Below are positions 47,415 through 56,494 of a stretch of DNA of 64,000 nucleotides, one piece after another (position 1 is the stretch's first letter; each line of letters opens with the position of its first letter). A program made the position numbers and the translations under genes. Origin of the DNA: Flavobacterium crassostreae (GTDB taxonomy: Bacteria; Bacteroidota; Bacteroidia; Flavobacteriales; Flavobacteriaceae); NCBI RefSeq assembly GCF_001831475.1, contig NZ_CP017688.1, positions 2,604,001 to 2,668,000 on the forward strand, given 5' to 3'. The notes under the pieces are model-generated. The model searched no databases. It saw nothing but the letters and a program-made list of their open reading frames with translations, and was not told the origin of the DNA.

Positions 47415-49094
47415 ATGAAAAAAATTACCATGTTCCCTATTTTGGTGGCACTCCTATCTCTAGGATCGTATGCTCAAGAGCTTCCGCCAAGTCCAACCCC
47501 AGGAAAATGTTACATTAAATGTATCACAAAAGACGAATACAAAGATGTAACTGAAACCTTCGAGATTGCACCAGCGTACAAAAAACTAACCGTAGCACCT
47601 GCAACCTATAAAACCGTAGAAGAAACTGTTTTAATAAAAGAAGCTGGTAAAAAAACCACTATACTACCTGCAACCTACAAAACCGTAGAAGAAAAAATGC
47701 TGGTTAAAGAAGCTAGCAAAACACAATCTATGGTAGCGGCCACATTTAAAACCGTTGAAGAAAAAATGTTAGTTAAAGAAGCTTCGACAAAATTAGTGGT
47801 AATTCCTGCTACGTACAAAACCGTAGAAGAAAAAATCATTGCCAAAGAAGCCTACAAAAAAATGGTTTTTAAACCCGCTACCTACAAAAGTGAAGAAGAA
47901 AAAATTTTAGCCAAAGAGGCTGTTAAAAAACTAACTGCTTTGCCACAATCATACACTACAGTAGAGGTACCATATATAGCCAAAGAAGCCATTACGGGAC
48001 TAGAAGTTGTTCCTGCCAAATTCTCTAAGGGTTCCCAAACCTTTGTGACTAAAGCCAAATCTGGAAAATGGGAATACACCATGTTAAAGGACTGCCCTTC
48101 TGCCAATAAAGAAGACTGTATGACCATGTGTTATGTAGAAACTCCCGAAGAAACCCAAACCGTAGCTACCACCAAATTGGCCACAGATGCTACTACAAAA
48201 AAAACTTCTTGTGCAGATGGTATTTCAAAAGAACTTTGCGAAACAAAGAATGCGTACCAAAAACAAGTAGTAAGCTCTACTGCAAAAGTAAACGAATCTG
48301 AAATTCCGGCAGAATACAGCATGCTTAAAAGACAAGTTATTGCAACTCCAGCAACCTACCAAGAAATTGAAGTGCCTGCGCAATACGCCATTGTAAAAAA
48401 ACAAATGGTGAATACTCCTGCAAAAACACAAGAAATAAGTATTCCAGCCGAATATAGTGTGGTAAAAAGACTCGTTATTGCTACGCCAGCTAGAGTAGAA
48501 GAAGTTGCTATCCCAGCAGAATACAGTATTGTCAAAAAACAAGTTGTTGCTACTGCTGCTATTGCAAATACCATCGAAATTCCGGCAGAATATGCTACCA
48601 TAAAAAGACAAGTACTAGACAGAGCAGCAGCTACAACAGAAGAACTAGTCCCTGCAGTTACCAAAACTATTACCAAAACAGAATTGGTTAAAAAAGGAGG
48701 AATTACCGTTTGGGAAGAAGTAGATTGTTCTATTGCCTCTGGAAACAATTTGTTAAACATTCTTTATGAATACAATAGCGCTAAGTTAACACCAACCTCT
48801 ACCACAGACATTGACCGAAACTTATTGAAATTAATGCGCGAAAAACAAAATCTAAGGGTTGAGATTATGTCGCACACCGATGCGAGAGGAAATGACAACT
48901 ACAACATGTCTTTATCCCAACAAAGAGCACAATCAGTGGTAAACTATTTAGTATCTAAAGGTATTACAAGAGATCGATTAGTAGCCAAAGGATTTGGTGA
49001 AACTAGATTAAAAAACAAATGTTCTAATGGCGTAAATTGTTCGGATGCGCAACACCAAGCAAACAGAAGAACCGAATTCCGAATTATTCAATAA
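47415..49094 (+). CDS. Repeat-rich OmpA-family outer-membrane/periplasmic protein
   Basis: The 559-residue protein has a signal peptide (MKKITMFPILVALLSLGSYAQ). A first array of about six 23-residue repeats (PATYKTVEEKMLVKEA) spans about 50-205, then a cysteine-containing linker (about 215-290, CMTMCYVETPEE), then about five more 23-residue repeats in a second style (PAEYSIVKKQVVATPA, about 293-410). A C-terminal OmpA peptidoglycan-binding domain closes it (ILYEYNSAKLTP, SHTDARGNDNYNMSLSQQRA). It should bridge the outer membrane or surface to the wall. Both arrays share one period and the PA-x-Y anchor, so they are probably one repeat family. Confidence 0.88.
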   Translation: MKKITMFPILVALLSLGSYAQELPPSPTPGKCYIKCITKDEYKDVTETFEIAPAYKKLTVAPATYKTVEETVLIKEAGKKTTILPATYKTVEEKMLVKEASKTQSMVAATFKTVEEKMLVKEASTKLVVIPATYKTVEEKIIAKEAYKKMVFKPATYKSEEEKILAKEAVKKLTALPQSYTTVEVPYIAKEAITGLEVVPAKFSKGSQTFVTKAKSGKWEYTMLKDCPSANKEDCMTMCYVETPEETQTVATTKLATDATTKKTSCADGISKELCETKNAYQKQVVSSTAKVNESEIPAEYSMLKRQVIATPATYQEIEVPAQYAIVKKQMVNTPAKTQEISIPAEYSVVKRLVIATPARVEEVAIPAEYSIVKKQVVATAAIANTIEIPAEYATIKRQVLDRAAATTEELVPAVTKTITKTELVKKGGITVWEEVDCSIASGNNLLNILYEYNSAKLTPTSTTDIDRNLLKLMREKQNLRVEIMSHTDARGNDNYNMSLSQQRAQSVVNYLVSKGITRDRLVAKGFGETRLKNKCSNGVNCSDAQHQANRRTEFRIIQ

Positions 49095-49110
49095 TACCAA
49101 TACTGTTTAC

Positions 49111-49184
49111 AAAAGAGTAACTCAAAAGAAAGCGAACAAACCCCAAAAATTTGGGAAAGTTCCTTTTGAGTTACTCTTTTTTTT
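49111..49184 (+). terminator. Terminator of the repeat-rich OmpA gene
   Basis: An 18-bp stem (49111-49128 with 49163-49180, core GAGTAACTC) with an inner CCCAAAAATTTGGG stem is followed by T8. Confidence 0.85.
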
Positions 49185-49277
49185 ATGTCTAAAAAAAACA
49201 CCAAAGCAGCACACCAATTAGCTATACGTGTTTTATTTTTAAATAGATTAAAAGCTTTTTTTGGCTATTGAAAGACC

Positions 49278-50393
49278 TTATTTTATTTTAGAAACTGTAG
49301 TCACCGCTACATCAAGAGTGATGGGTTTAAAAACAATTCCAAAAGAACTCTCAAATTCTTCTTGCATTAAGTCTTGAAATTGGTACTGAAAATCCCAATC
49401 GTACAAAGTAGTATCCGAACCAGTATAAACGTAATTAACCTGTTTTTCTCTACTCAATAAACTACACAAAGAAGTAATACTCATGTTGTCGGCTTGAATT
49501 CTATCCGTTCCTATAATATAATTTACCGGGCTCCCTTCCCAATTTAGTTGGTTAGAATCCCAAAGCATTTTTTTGTTTTTTACTTGTAGTGCAACTGCTG
49601 TAATTTTTTGTGTATGTACATGGCTTTTTAAATCTAAAAACTGCAAAACTGCAACTATAATTTTGTCTTTTTCAAAATCCCACATGGCCTTGGTGCTACT
49701 AATTTTAATGTTTTTATCGGTGCCTTTTTCAAATTTTAATTCAAAGGGATAAGACGATTTTAAAACAAAAAACAAATTTTTTAATGAACCCGAATAGTAC
49801 ACCTCGTCCTCATTCTGAATCAGTTCTTGCACCTCAGATTGCAATGATTCTATTTTTAAATTTTCTCCTTTGGAGAGCACCTTATTTGAAATTATTTCTG
49901 GACTTTTAACCTCTACTAACTGCTCCAATTTTACTGGGTGCTTGCTTTTTTTTGGAATAGTATAATAATAATCTAATGCATCTTGAGATAGATCCGAGGG
50001 ATTGCCACTCCAAAGAACAGTTCCGTTTAGATCCAGCAATACTGCATAAGGTCTGGATTGTACGGCATATTTATCTACCGTAAAACCTTGATAATCCGAA
50101 GTAACCATTAAATCAATTGGTCTTTTTTTTAGGTATGTTGCAATTTTATTTTCGGACTCATCCGAAATAGAAACCACAAAAAGCTTCTCTTTATTGTGTT
50201 TTTGCAAAATTTCTAATTGTTGGGTAGCATAAACACAGGGAGCGCACCAAGTGGCCCAAAAATCAATCAAGATTAGCTTTTGATCCAAAAATGAAGTAAT
50301 TTTATTTTCTGAAACTATTTTCGCTACTTTTATTGGTTGCGAATACATGGTGTTTAAACAACAAACGAGAATACAACCTATTATCTTTTTCAC
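49278..50393 (-). CDS. Secreted thioredoxin-like (TlpA/ResA type) protein with unknown C-terminal domain
   Basis: The 371-residue protein has a signal peptide and then a TlpA-like thioredoxin domain (about 25-150) with the redox motif WCAPC and cis-proline region QSRPYAVLLD. A C-terminal domain (about 180-371) of unknown fold follows. It would reduce or oxidise periplasmic disulfides. The only start that keeps the signal peptide is GTG at 50393. The divergent DUF4197 gene starts 18 bases away, so its promoter must lie within that gene's coding region or one start is misplaced. Confidence 0.82.
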   Translation of the reverse strand: MKKIIGCILVCCLNTMYSQPIKVAKIVSENKITSFLDQKLILIDFWATWCAPCVYATQQLEILQKHNKEKLFVVSISDESENKIATYLKKRPIDLMVTSDYQGFTVDKYAVQSRPYAVLLDLNGTVLWSGNPSDLSQDALDYYYTIPKKSKHPVKLEQLVEVKSPEIISNKVLSKGENLKIESLQSEVQELIQNEDEVYYSGSLKNLFFVLKSSYPFELKFEKGTDKNIKISSTKAMWDFEKDKIIVAVLQFLDLKSHVHTQKITAVALQVKNKKMLWDSNQLNWEGSPVNYIIGTDRIQADNMSITSLCSLLSREKQVNYVYTGSDTTLYDWDFQYQFQDLMQEEFESSFGIVFKPITLDVAVTTVSKIK

Positions 50394-50411
50394 TTTAATA
50401 TTTTTTTTTTA

Positions 50412-51161
50412 ATGACTACAACAAACATACCAAAATTAACGCCTTTATTTAAAATTAAAACCCTACTTGTATCTACATTATTTTTGACGGTAACTAGTTG
50501 TGCTGAATTGCAACAAATTGCTACTCAATATCCTGGAATAGCAACCGCAGGAACGGTAGATATTTCTGGAGGATTAAAAGAGGCTTTAAACAACGGAATT
50601 ACCAAACAAGTATCCAAATTAACGGCTACGGATGGTTTCTATAAAAATGAAGCCGTAAAAATTCTTTTGCCCGAAGAATTACGAAAAGTAGACTCTGGTT
50701 TAAGAAAAATGGGGCTTAACTCTTTGGCAGATGAAGGTTTAAAGGTGCTCAATAGGGCTGCCGAAGATGCCGTTAAAGAAGCAACTCCAATATTTGTAAG
50801 TGCCATCAAAAACATGACCATTACGGATGCCAAGGGTATTTTGCTTGGAGATACAAGCGCCGCAACAACCTACTTACAAAATAGTACTACAACTGCTTTG
50901 TACTCTAAATTTAATCCGGTTATTAAAAACTCTTTTAGCAAAGTTGGTGCAGATAAAGTCTGGACAAATATTATTACTAAATACAATAGTATTCCATTGG
51001 TAAACAAAGTCAACCCCGATTTAAACGATTATGTAACCAACCAAGCCATGAATGGTGTTTTTAAAATGATTGCGGTAGAGGAACAAAACATTCGTACCAA
51101 CATAGGTGCCAGAACCTCGCCTTTATTGCAAACTGTTTTTGCGATGCAGGATTCTAAATAA
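50412..51161 (+). CDS. DUF4197 family lipoprotein
   Basis: The 249-residue protein carries a lipobox ending LTVTSC (Cys 30) and then an all-helical DUF4197 domain, recognised by GLKEALNNGI, VKILLPEELRKVDSGLRKMG and FVSAIKNMTITDAKGIL. DUF4197 proteins are widespread periplasmic proteins of unknown role. The 278 bases downstream contain no gene, only a hairpin terminator at 51395-51425. Confidence 0.88.
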   Translation: MTTTNIPKLTPLFKIKTLLVSTLFLTVTSCAELQQIATQYPGIATAGTVDISGGLKEALNNGITKQVSKLTATDGFYKNEAVKILLPEELRKVDSGLRKMGLNSLADEGLKVLNRAAEDAVKEATPIFVSAIKNMTITDAKGILLGDTSAATTYLQNSTTTALYSKFNPVIKNSFSKVGADKVWTNIITKYNSIPLVNKVNPDLNDYVTNQAMNGVFKMIAVEEQNIRTNIGARTSPLLQTVFAMQDSK

Positions 51162-51394
51162 ACCGCTGTTAGCTCCCAAGCTATTTTTGAGAGGCGCGTG
51201 TAGATAACCTACTAACACCTCTACAGAACAACGGTTTAACTCGTTTTTTGCTGGTTATACTATAGCCAAAACAACCTTAACCAAGCTACAACAAAGTAAT
51301 AACAAAACCTTAACAGCTGGATACTGCCTTATAGACGTACTTTGCGCTGGTAATAAACTGGTTATTTATTACTTGGTTTTGGTTAGTTAAATAG

Positions 51395-51425
51395 TGCCAA
51401 CATTCTAAGAGTGTTGGCATTTTTG
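51395..51425 (+). terminator. Hairpin terminator between DUF4197 and the hydrolase remnant
   Basis: TGCCAACA (51395-51402) pairs with TGTTGGCA (51412-51419) around a 9-base loop, followed by TTTTTT. It is 234 bases after the DUF4197 stop; nothing else is recognised in 51162-51394 apart from a GTAATAAA/TTTATTAC inverted repeat. Confidence 0.65.
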
Positions 51426-51439
51426 GTTAGATACTTTTT

Positions 51440-52221
51440 TTAGGATTTTTTCATAAAATGAAGCACTGCCACATTAAACTGTACGGGCTGTTCTACATTT
51501 ACTACATGCCCCGCATTTTTGATAACAAATAACTCCGAGGATTTATAATGCCTTGCAACAACTTCTCGAACCGAAGGCAGAAACATATAATCCTCTTCGC
51601 CCATGATATACAAAGTGGGTATGTTTAATTCTACTTGACGAAACCATTTGAGTATCGGATTGATCTCTGAGGTAAGTTTAAACCATTTTAAAAATTCTTT
51701 TTGATACAATTTTTTGGCTTCGTTGATAAATAAAATTCGGGATTGTTTGTGGTTTTTTTGGGCATTATTACAAAAGCAAAAAAACGATACAATACCAAAT
51801 AAGGCAAAACGTATTTAAAAGCATTGCCTAAGCGCATTAACACTTGAGAGCGAAAATTCATTTTTAAAATAGCCCCACCCAATATCATGCTTTGCACCCT
51901 ATCGGGATGCATTTCGGCTAGCTGTCGGATTAAGATAGTGCCTAGAGATATTCCTACAAAATGAGATTTTTCTATTTTCAAAAAGTCCAAAACTTCCAAA
52001 ATATCATTGGCCAAAGCCTCAAAAGTATACTTTTGTTTAAAGGCATTCCGTAGAGAAGGTTTGGAGTTTCCGTGTCCGCGTAGATCCAACAACAATACAT
52101 TGTACTGTTTTTGAAAATCTCTTATTTGCTTATACCAAATAGAAGAACTACCTCCTGCTCCATGCACAAAAGTAACCCACTGGGTACTTTTTTTGTTTTG
52201 ATAAATTGTATAATGGATCAA
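51440..52221 (-). pseudogene. Alpha/beta hydrolase, interrupted by a frameshift
   Basis: Two overlapping frames make one alpha/beta-hydrolase. The first (from 52221) has the oxyanion region FVHGAGGSSSIWY, the strand LLLDLRGHGNSKP and nucleophile elbow FVGISLGT. The second (to 51440) has the acid region LYIMGEEDYMFLP and catalytic His AGHVVNVEQP. The frames change at an A7 run (T7 at 51753-51759 on the plus strand) right after VIMPKK; adding one base would restore a protein of about 259 residues. It could be a real inactivating mutation or a sequencing error. The start appears to be TTG 52221; no in-frame ATG lies before the first domain. A terminator-like hairpin is downstream on the opposite strand. 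Confidence 0.75.
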
Positions 52222-52301
52222 TTGCTCTTTTTTTACAAAAATAATACAATATTTTCACATAACAACTCGCAAATAAACTTCCAATCAAGGCTTTAGTCTC
52301 T

Positions 52302-52345
52302 AAATACAAAAAAGGGACCTTAATTAAAGATCCCTTTGTGTATTT
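52302..52345 (-). terminator. Terminator of the di-heme oxidoreductase gene
   Basis: AAAGGGA-CTT and AAG-TCCCTTT arms (52311-52321 and 52327-52337) form a stem with one mismatch, extended by AAATACA/TGTATTT. On the minus strand a T-run follows. It lies 20 bases after the stop. Confidence 0.6.
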
Positions 52346-52356
52346 ACTGCTATAGC

Positions 52357-53760
52357 TTATAATGAATTTATAAAATCTAGTAGTTTTTGTCTCTGGGATA
52401 CAGAGAGTTTCTTAAAACTATTTTTGGCTTCTTGGGCTTCGCCACCGTGCCACAAAATAGCCTCTGTTACATTATCTGCTCTACCATCATGTAGTAGTTT
52501 GGTATGGTTATTCACTGTGGCTATTAGCCCAATACCCCACAAAGGAGGTGTTCTCCACTCGGTACCTGAGGCTTCAAAATCTGGAGCATTATCTGCCAAA
52601 CCTGCCCCCATGTCATGCAGTAACAAATCCGTATAGGGTCTAATGGTTTGGTTGCGTAGAGCGGTTATAGGATGGGTATTTCCGGTCTGTACCTTAGGCT
52701 TATGGCAACTGATGCAGTTTATGGTTTCGAATATTTTTTTGCCTTCTAAAACATTTTGATCGGTATAATTTCTACGACCTGGCACTGCAAGTGTGCTAGA
52801 GTACAAGGCTACTTTATCTAAATTAGCATCCGAAATTTCTGGATTTCCTCCATTGGGTATTGTAGCGCAGTTTACGCCAGGCGGACAGTTTTCGTCCGGA
52901 AACAATACGGAGGTAATCCCCATATCTCCTGAAAATGCTGCTGCAACTTGTTGGCGTATAGTGGGCTGGTTTGCTTTCCAACCAAAACGTCCAATTTTTT
53001 TGGATTTGGATGCTATATCGTATACATAGTTCAATTTACCAGATATTCCATCTTTGTTGGTGTCTTGAGGATCTGCCCATTGCAACAAAGTACTGGCATC
53101 TATTGCTTCCAAAAGCCCTAAGCCTACCATTTGATTGGCTACTCTAGGAGATATTTTTACAGCAGTGGCTAATGGACCATACCCAAGAGTAGTAATATGG
53201 TATGTAGGTTTTTTGAGCATTACTTTGGTGCCATCTTCTAGAATTTCAATAAGCTCTTGGTGGGTTATAACAAACTTGCCTTTGGGGGTTTGTCCCAAGA
53301 TAGCATTATCTTGTAATTGCCCTGCGTAAACTGGATCCAATGCAGCACTTCCGGTGTTGGTAATTCCGGGCGTACTCAAACGCAAGAGCAAGCCATGTGC
53401 GGTTTCTCCATCTACCAATGGCGCCCTACCTCTACCATCTTTAAAATGGCAACTAGAACACGAAACGGCATTAAAAAAAGGACCTAATCCATCTCTTGCC
53501 GTAGTGGATGCTGGGGCAGAAACCCAACTTTGCCTAAAAAAAGAATTTCCGATACCAAAATCCGTTTGCTCATCAAAAGTTAAATTGGGTGCCGAGAACC
53601 CAAAAGCTTCTTCGGTGGCATTAAAAAAAGTAGTAGTCCCTCCAGAGAATTGTTCCCCAGCTTCGGGGGTAAGTGCCGTATATTCTTCGTCTTGGTTGGT
53701 ATTACAACCCAAAAAGGAAAAGCTAATTAGTAAAAAACTTATTTTTAGAGTAGCATTCAT
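52357..53760 (-). CDS. Di-heme oxidoreductase (DUF1111, putative thiol oxidoreductase) lipoprotein
   Basis: From ATG 53760 the protein has 467 residues, with a lipobox ending SFLGC. It belongs to the DUF1111 di-heme cytochrome family. Two c-type haem sites are visible: CSSCH in the first third (with FKDGRGRAP) and CISCHKPK in the last third, plus the conserved end LWHGGEAQEAKNSF. Members are predicted periplasmic electron-transfer or peroxidase-like proteins, often next to imelysins in Bacteroidetes and Proteobacteria. It follows an imelysin gene by 64 bases with a partial terminator between them. Confidence 0.88.
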   Translation of the reverse strand: MNATLKISFLLISFSFLGCNTNQDEEYTALTPEAGEQFSGGTTTFFNATEEAFGFSAPNLTFDEQTDFGIGNSFFRQSWVSAPASTTARDGLGPFFNAVSCSSCHFKDGRGRAPLVDGETAHGLLLRLSTPGITNTGSAALDPVYAGQLQDNAILGQTPKGKFVITHQELIEILEDGTKVMLKKPTYHITTLGYGPLATAVKISPRVANQMVGLGLLEAIDASTLLQWADPQDTNKDGISGKLNYVYDIASKSKKIGRFGWKANQPTIRQQVAAAFSGDMGITSVLFPDENCPPGVNCATIPNGGNPEISDANLDKVALYSSTLAVPGRRNYTDQNVLEGKKIFETINCISCHKPKVQTGNTHPITALRNQTIRPYTDLLLHDMGAGLADNAPDFEASGTEWRTPPLWGIGLIATVNNHTKLLHDGRADNVTEAILWHGGEAQEAKNSFKKLSVSQRQKLLDFINSL

Positions 53761-53772
53761 GGTTTTTAAAAT

Positions 53773-53803
53773 CAAAAAAGTGTCCTTAAAAAAAGAACAC
53801 TTT
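53773..53803 (-). terminator. Attenuator-like hairpin between imelysin and di-heme genes
   Basis: AAAGTGT-CTT (53777-53787) pairs with AAG-ACACTTT (53793-53803), with a T-run after it on the minus strand. It may reduce read-through into the di-heme gene. Confidence 0.55.
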
Positions 53804-53824
53804 AGTTATACCTATTTTTATGGA

Positions 53825-54997
53825 CTAACTAGTAACAATTATTCCAATTTTGGAGGCTCCTGCCAATAAATTAGCACCTAAATTCTTTAGTTCTAAAACC
53901 GCTATCCGTACTTTGGCTCCTTCTACAGAGTTTACTCCTCCTGCAATAGCTAAGTCAAACGGGGTCATAATTGCGGCTACTTTGGTTAACGAAGCTTGAA
54001 CTGCTTGGTCTGTATCTTTATAGACTTCTATGGCATTTTGCTTTACTAAATCTTCAAGCGATGCACCATCTATAGAACCATATTTTCCTTGATAAACATT
54101 AAGTACTCCTTGCAAGTTCAGAGCAATATCTCTATGGGTATTATCACTAAAACAAGAATGCTCATCCTCTTGATCTGCATTTCCTAGAGCAACATTCATT
54201 CGTTCTACAGGCAGTTCTGCCGATACAAGGGTGGTTATTCCTAGATACATATTTTTAATGGCTTGGTCTTCTGGCAATGACAAAAATAATTGTCTATAAA
54301 CCCCTGCTACTTTCCATTGGTTTACTAGATAATTTAAATGATCTGTCAAAAGATCCGCACATACTTTAAGATACGTTGCTCTACGTTTTTGATTTGCCGC
54401 AGTGCCGCCATCCACATAATCAGTATACGGACGCAAACCTGCTTTTTTCTCTGATGGAGCTGTTAGATCCTGCCCCCATAGCAAAAACTCGATAGCATGA
54501 TAGCCTACGCTGATATTTTTTTCGCCTCCATTTTCGTTTTGAGCTTCCAAAAAAGACTTATCAATAACCGGAAACAAAACAGGGTTGTTAATTATTCCAG
54601 ATGCGGAGGCACCTTGAACATAATCAATATAATTTTCATCTAATGGCCAAGCATTCATAAGACTCTCTGGGCCATCTTTAGCATCAATTGGGCCGTTGGC
54701 AAAACGGAATGCTTCGGTGGTACCATAACTTTCTCTGGCTTGTTTCCAGCTGGATTTAGCTGCATCAAAAGTAGCTTGTGTTGGCAGTGCAACAAAGGTA
54801 TTTATTGCTGTTTCTAATAGTATTGCGTCTTGGTAGGCTTTGTTATAGTTTGCAAAAGCAATAGCTGCATAATTGGCGATTACTTCTTTTTTAGTTATTT
54901 TTAAGGTACTATCTGTAGTATCCTCCGATCGATTACAAGCCAAGCCTAAAGTAGCCACTGCTAAATATAAAGACGTTCTTAAAATTACTTTTTTCAT
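53825..54997 (-). CDS. Imelysin family (M75/IrpA-like) lipoprotein, first copy
   Basis: The 390-residue protein has a lipoprotein signal ending TLGLAC (Cys 21). A long imelysin domain follows, with the metal-site-like motif GYHAIEFLLWGQD (GxHxxE) and HSCFSDNTHRDIALN further on. Imelysins (M75, including IrpA and the EfeO relatives) bind metal in the periplasm and are tied to iron uptake; protease activity is doubtful. It is first in an operon with the di-heme gene, and is divergent from DUF4856 across a promoter region with Fur-box-like repeats. Confidence 0.9.
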   Translation of the reverse strand: MKKVILRTSLYLAVATLGLACNRSEDTTDSTLKITKKEVIANYAAIAFANYNKAYQDAILLETAINTFVALPTQATFDAAKSSWKQARESYGTTEAFRFANGPIDAKDGPESLMNAWPLDENYIDYVQGASASGIINNPVLFPVIDKSFLEAQNENGGEKNISVGYHAIEFLLWGQDLTAPSEKKAGLRPYTDYVDGGTAANQKRRATYLKVCADLLTDHLNYLVNQWKVAGVYRQLFLSLPEDQAIKNMYLGITTLVSAELPVERMNVALGNADQEDEHSCFSDNTHRDIALNLQGVLNVYQGKYGSIDGASLEDLVKQNAIEVYKDTDQAVQASLTKVAAIMTPFDLAIAGGVNSVEGAKVRIAVLELKNLGANLLAGASKIGIIVTS

Positions 54998-55002
54998 GCT
55001 GT

Positions 55003-55085
55003 TTTTATTTAGAATAATTAAATTTAAAGCAAAAGTATACCGTTATTTTAAAAAAACAAATTTTATTTAGATTAAATTTAAATAA
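55003..55085. promoter_or_regulatory. Fur-box-like inverted repeats at the imelysin promoter
   Basis: TTATTTAGAATAATTAAAT (near 55005-55023) and TTATTTA-N9-TAAATAA (55063-55085) flank the minus-strand promoter on both sides. They resemble A/T-rich iron-regulator boxes, and fit the imelysin gene, but the match is by eye. Confidence 0.45.
55030..55059 (-). promoter_or_regulatory. Consensus promoter of the imelysin/di-heme operon
   Basis: On the minus strand TTG (55059-55057), a 19-base spacer and TACTTTTG (55037-55030) match the flavobacterial consensus, 33 bases before the ATG. Confidence 0.7.
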
Positions 55086-55140
55086 AACAACATACCATTT
55101 AAGGTAGCGTTATCGCGTTGTATCTCTTAAAATAAAATTA

Positions 55141-55157
55141 TTTAGAAATAATCTAAA
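55141..55157. promoter_or_regulatory. Fur-box-like inverted repeat upstream of the DUF4856 promoter
   Basis: TTTAGA-AATAA-TCTAAA is a perfect 6-5-6 inverted repeat seven bases upstream of the -33 TTG. It is the best of three related boxes in this divergent region. Confidence 0.5.
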
Positions 55158-55163
55158 CAAACT

Positions 55164-55193
55164 TTGTCAATCAAAAAATGCGTAGTATATTTG
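55164..55193 (+). promoter_or_regulatory. Consensus promoter of the DUF4856-imelysin-HTTM-receptor operon
   Basis: TTG (55164-55166), a 19-base spacer and TATATTTG (55186-55193) match the consensus fully, 37 bases before ATG 55230. Confidence 0.75.
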
Positions 55194-55229
55194 CCAAAAT
55201 TATTTTTATTTAATCTTAATAACTAACAT

Positions 55230-56432
55230 ATGAAGCCTACTAAATTATTTTTTGCCTCTACTATTATTGCTGCATTAAGCCTTGCATCTTGCTCCAAAGA
55301 TGCGGACGATCAATTAGCAACCTATGCCATCCCAGCTACCTATACTTTTGAAAGAAACCAAACCACAACCGTAGATTTTTCGGGACAATCCAGCAGATTA
55401 TTAATGCTAGAGGAAATGGGGAACTACATCAAAACTGCTGCCACCAACGGAACAGTAGTGGATCAAACCATACTTAGCAATATGTACTCCAATAGCAACA
55501 ATCCCTTTACATTAGCAGAACTAAATACCTCTGGTAAACAATTAAAAGACAAAACAGCTGCATCCAAAGAGTATTTTCAATTATTATTGGGAGGCGGAAG
55601 TTCTTTAGAAAAAAATACGGTACAAGCTTTTTTTGAAAGCCAATTGACCCTTGCTAACCAAGCAAGTTTAGGAGCTACAGCAGCAGCAGGTACTGCAGGT
55701 GTCTATACAGACGGTACCAGCAAAAGATTGTTTGCCACAAATGGTTTGGAACCGCAACAAGTGTTATTAAAAGGAATGATGGGAGCGTGTTTTATAGATC
55801 AAGTAGTCAATAATTATTTGAGCACCTATAAACTAGATGAGGCTAACAATAAAGTGAACAATACCAACAAAGTACTAGAGGCTAACAAAACCTATACTAC
55901 CATGGAACATACTTGGGACGAAGCCTACGGCTATCTCTATGGAGCAGGTGGAACTAAATTTTGGAGTAGTTACATCAATCAAGTAAACGCAGATGCAGAT
56001 TTCAATACCCTAAAAGCGGATCTTGATTTAGCTTTCCGTAAAGGTAGAGCTGCTATTGTTGCCAATGATTATGCCACACGTGATGCACAAATTGCAGTTA
56101 TAAAAACCAAATTGGCATTAGTACCAGCGGTACGAGCGGTATATTATTTGCAAGAAGGAAAAAACAAACTCACTACAGATAAAGGTGCCAAAGCATTCCA
56201 TGCTCTATCGGAGGCTTATGGATTTATCCTTAGCTTGCGTTATACTAATAAACCAGGTACTGAGGCTCCTTATTTTTCAAAAACAGAAGTAGATGCCATG
56301 CTTGCCTCACTAATAAGCGGTAACAACGGGTTGTGGGATATAGACACTTTAGGTCCAAAGCTAGATACGCTTTCTGCACAAATTGCTGCCAAATTTGGCT
56401 TTACAGTTGCCCAAGCCGCTACCGTAAATTAA
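55230..56432 (+). CDS. DUF4856 family lipoprotein
   Basis: The 400-residue protein has a lipoprotein signal ending SLASC (Cys 21) and a largely helical DUF4856 domain (SRLLMLEEMGNYIKTA, MMGACFIDQVVNNYL, EHTWDEAYGYLYGAGG). DUF4856 proteins occur beside imelysins in Bacteroidetes, and the helical pattern and H-x-WDEAYGY segment resemble the imelysin fold, so a shared metal-binding role is plausible but unproven. It is first in the plus-strand operon, 62 bases before the second imelysin. Confidence 0.87.
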   Translation: MKPTKLFFASTIIAALSLASCSKDADDQLATYAIPATYTFERNQTTTVDFSGQSSRLLMLEEMGNYIKTAATNGTVVDQTILSNMYSNSNNPFTLAELNTSGKQLKDKTAASKEYFQLLLGGGSSLEKNTVQAFFESQLTLANQASLGATAAAGTAGVYTDGTSKRLFATNGLEPQQVLLKGMMGACFIDQVVNNYLSTYKLDEANNKVNNTNKVLEANKTYTTMEHTWDEAYGYLYGAGGTKFWSSYINQVNADADFNTLKADLDLAFRKGRAAIVANDYATRDAQIAVIKTKLALVPAVRAVYYLQEGKNKLTTDKGAKAFHALSEAYGFILSLRYTNKPGTEAPYFSKTEVDAMLASLISGNNGLWDIDTLGPKLDTLSAQIAAKFGFTVAQAATVN

Positions 56433-56450
56433 TTAAGAACAACTACAATT

Positions 56451-56475
56451 AAGTACAATTGCTTTTGTACTTTTG
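56451..56475 (+). promoter_or_regulatory. Internal promoter box with a palindrome before the second imelysin
   Basis: TACTTTTG (56468-56475) matches TAnnTTTG 20 bases before ATG 56495. It overlaps an inverted repeat AAGTACAA/TTGTACTT (56451-56458 and 56465-56472) that could be an operator. No -33 TTG at the right distance. Confidence 0.45.
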
Positions 56476-56494
56476 CAAAAAAAAAGAAGTTGCC

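Noticed and set aside
51740-51765. Programmed frameshift in the hydrolase gene
   Set aside because: The zero-frame codons CCC AAA AAA ACC do not form a proper X_XXY_YYZ heptamer, so simple indel is preferred.
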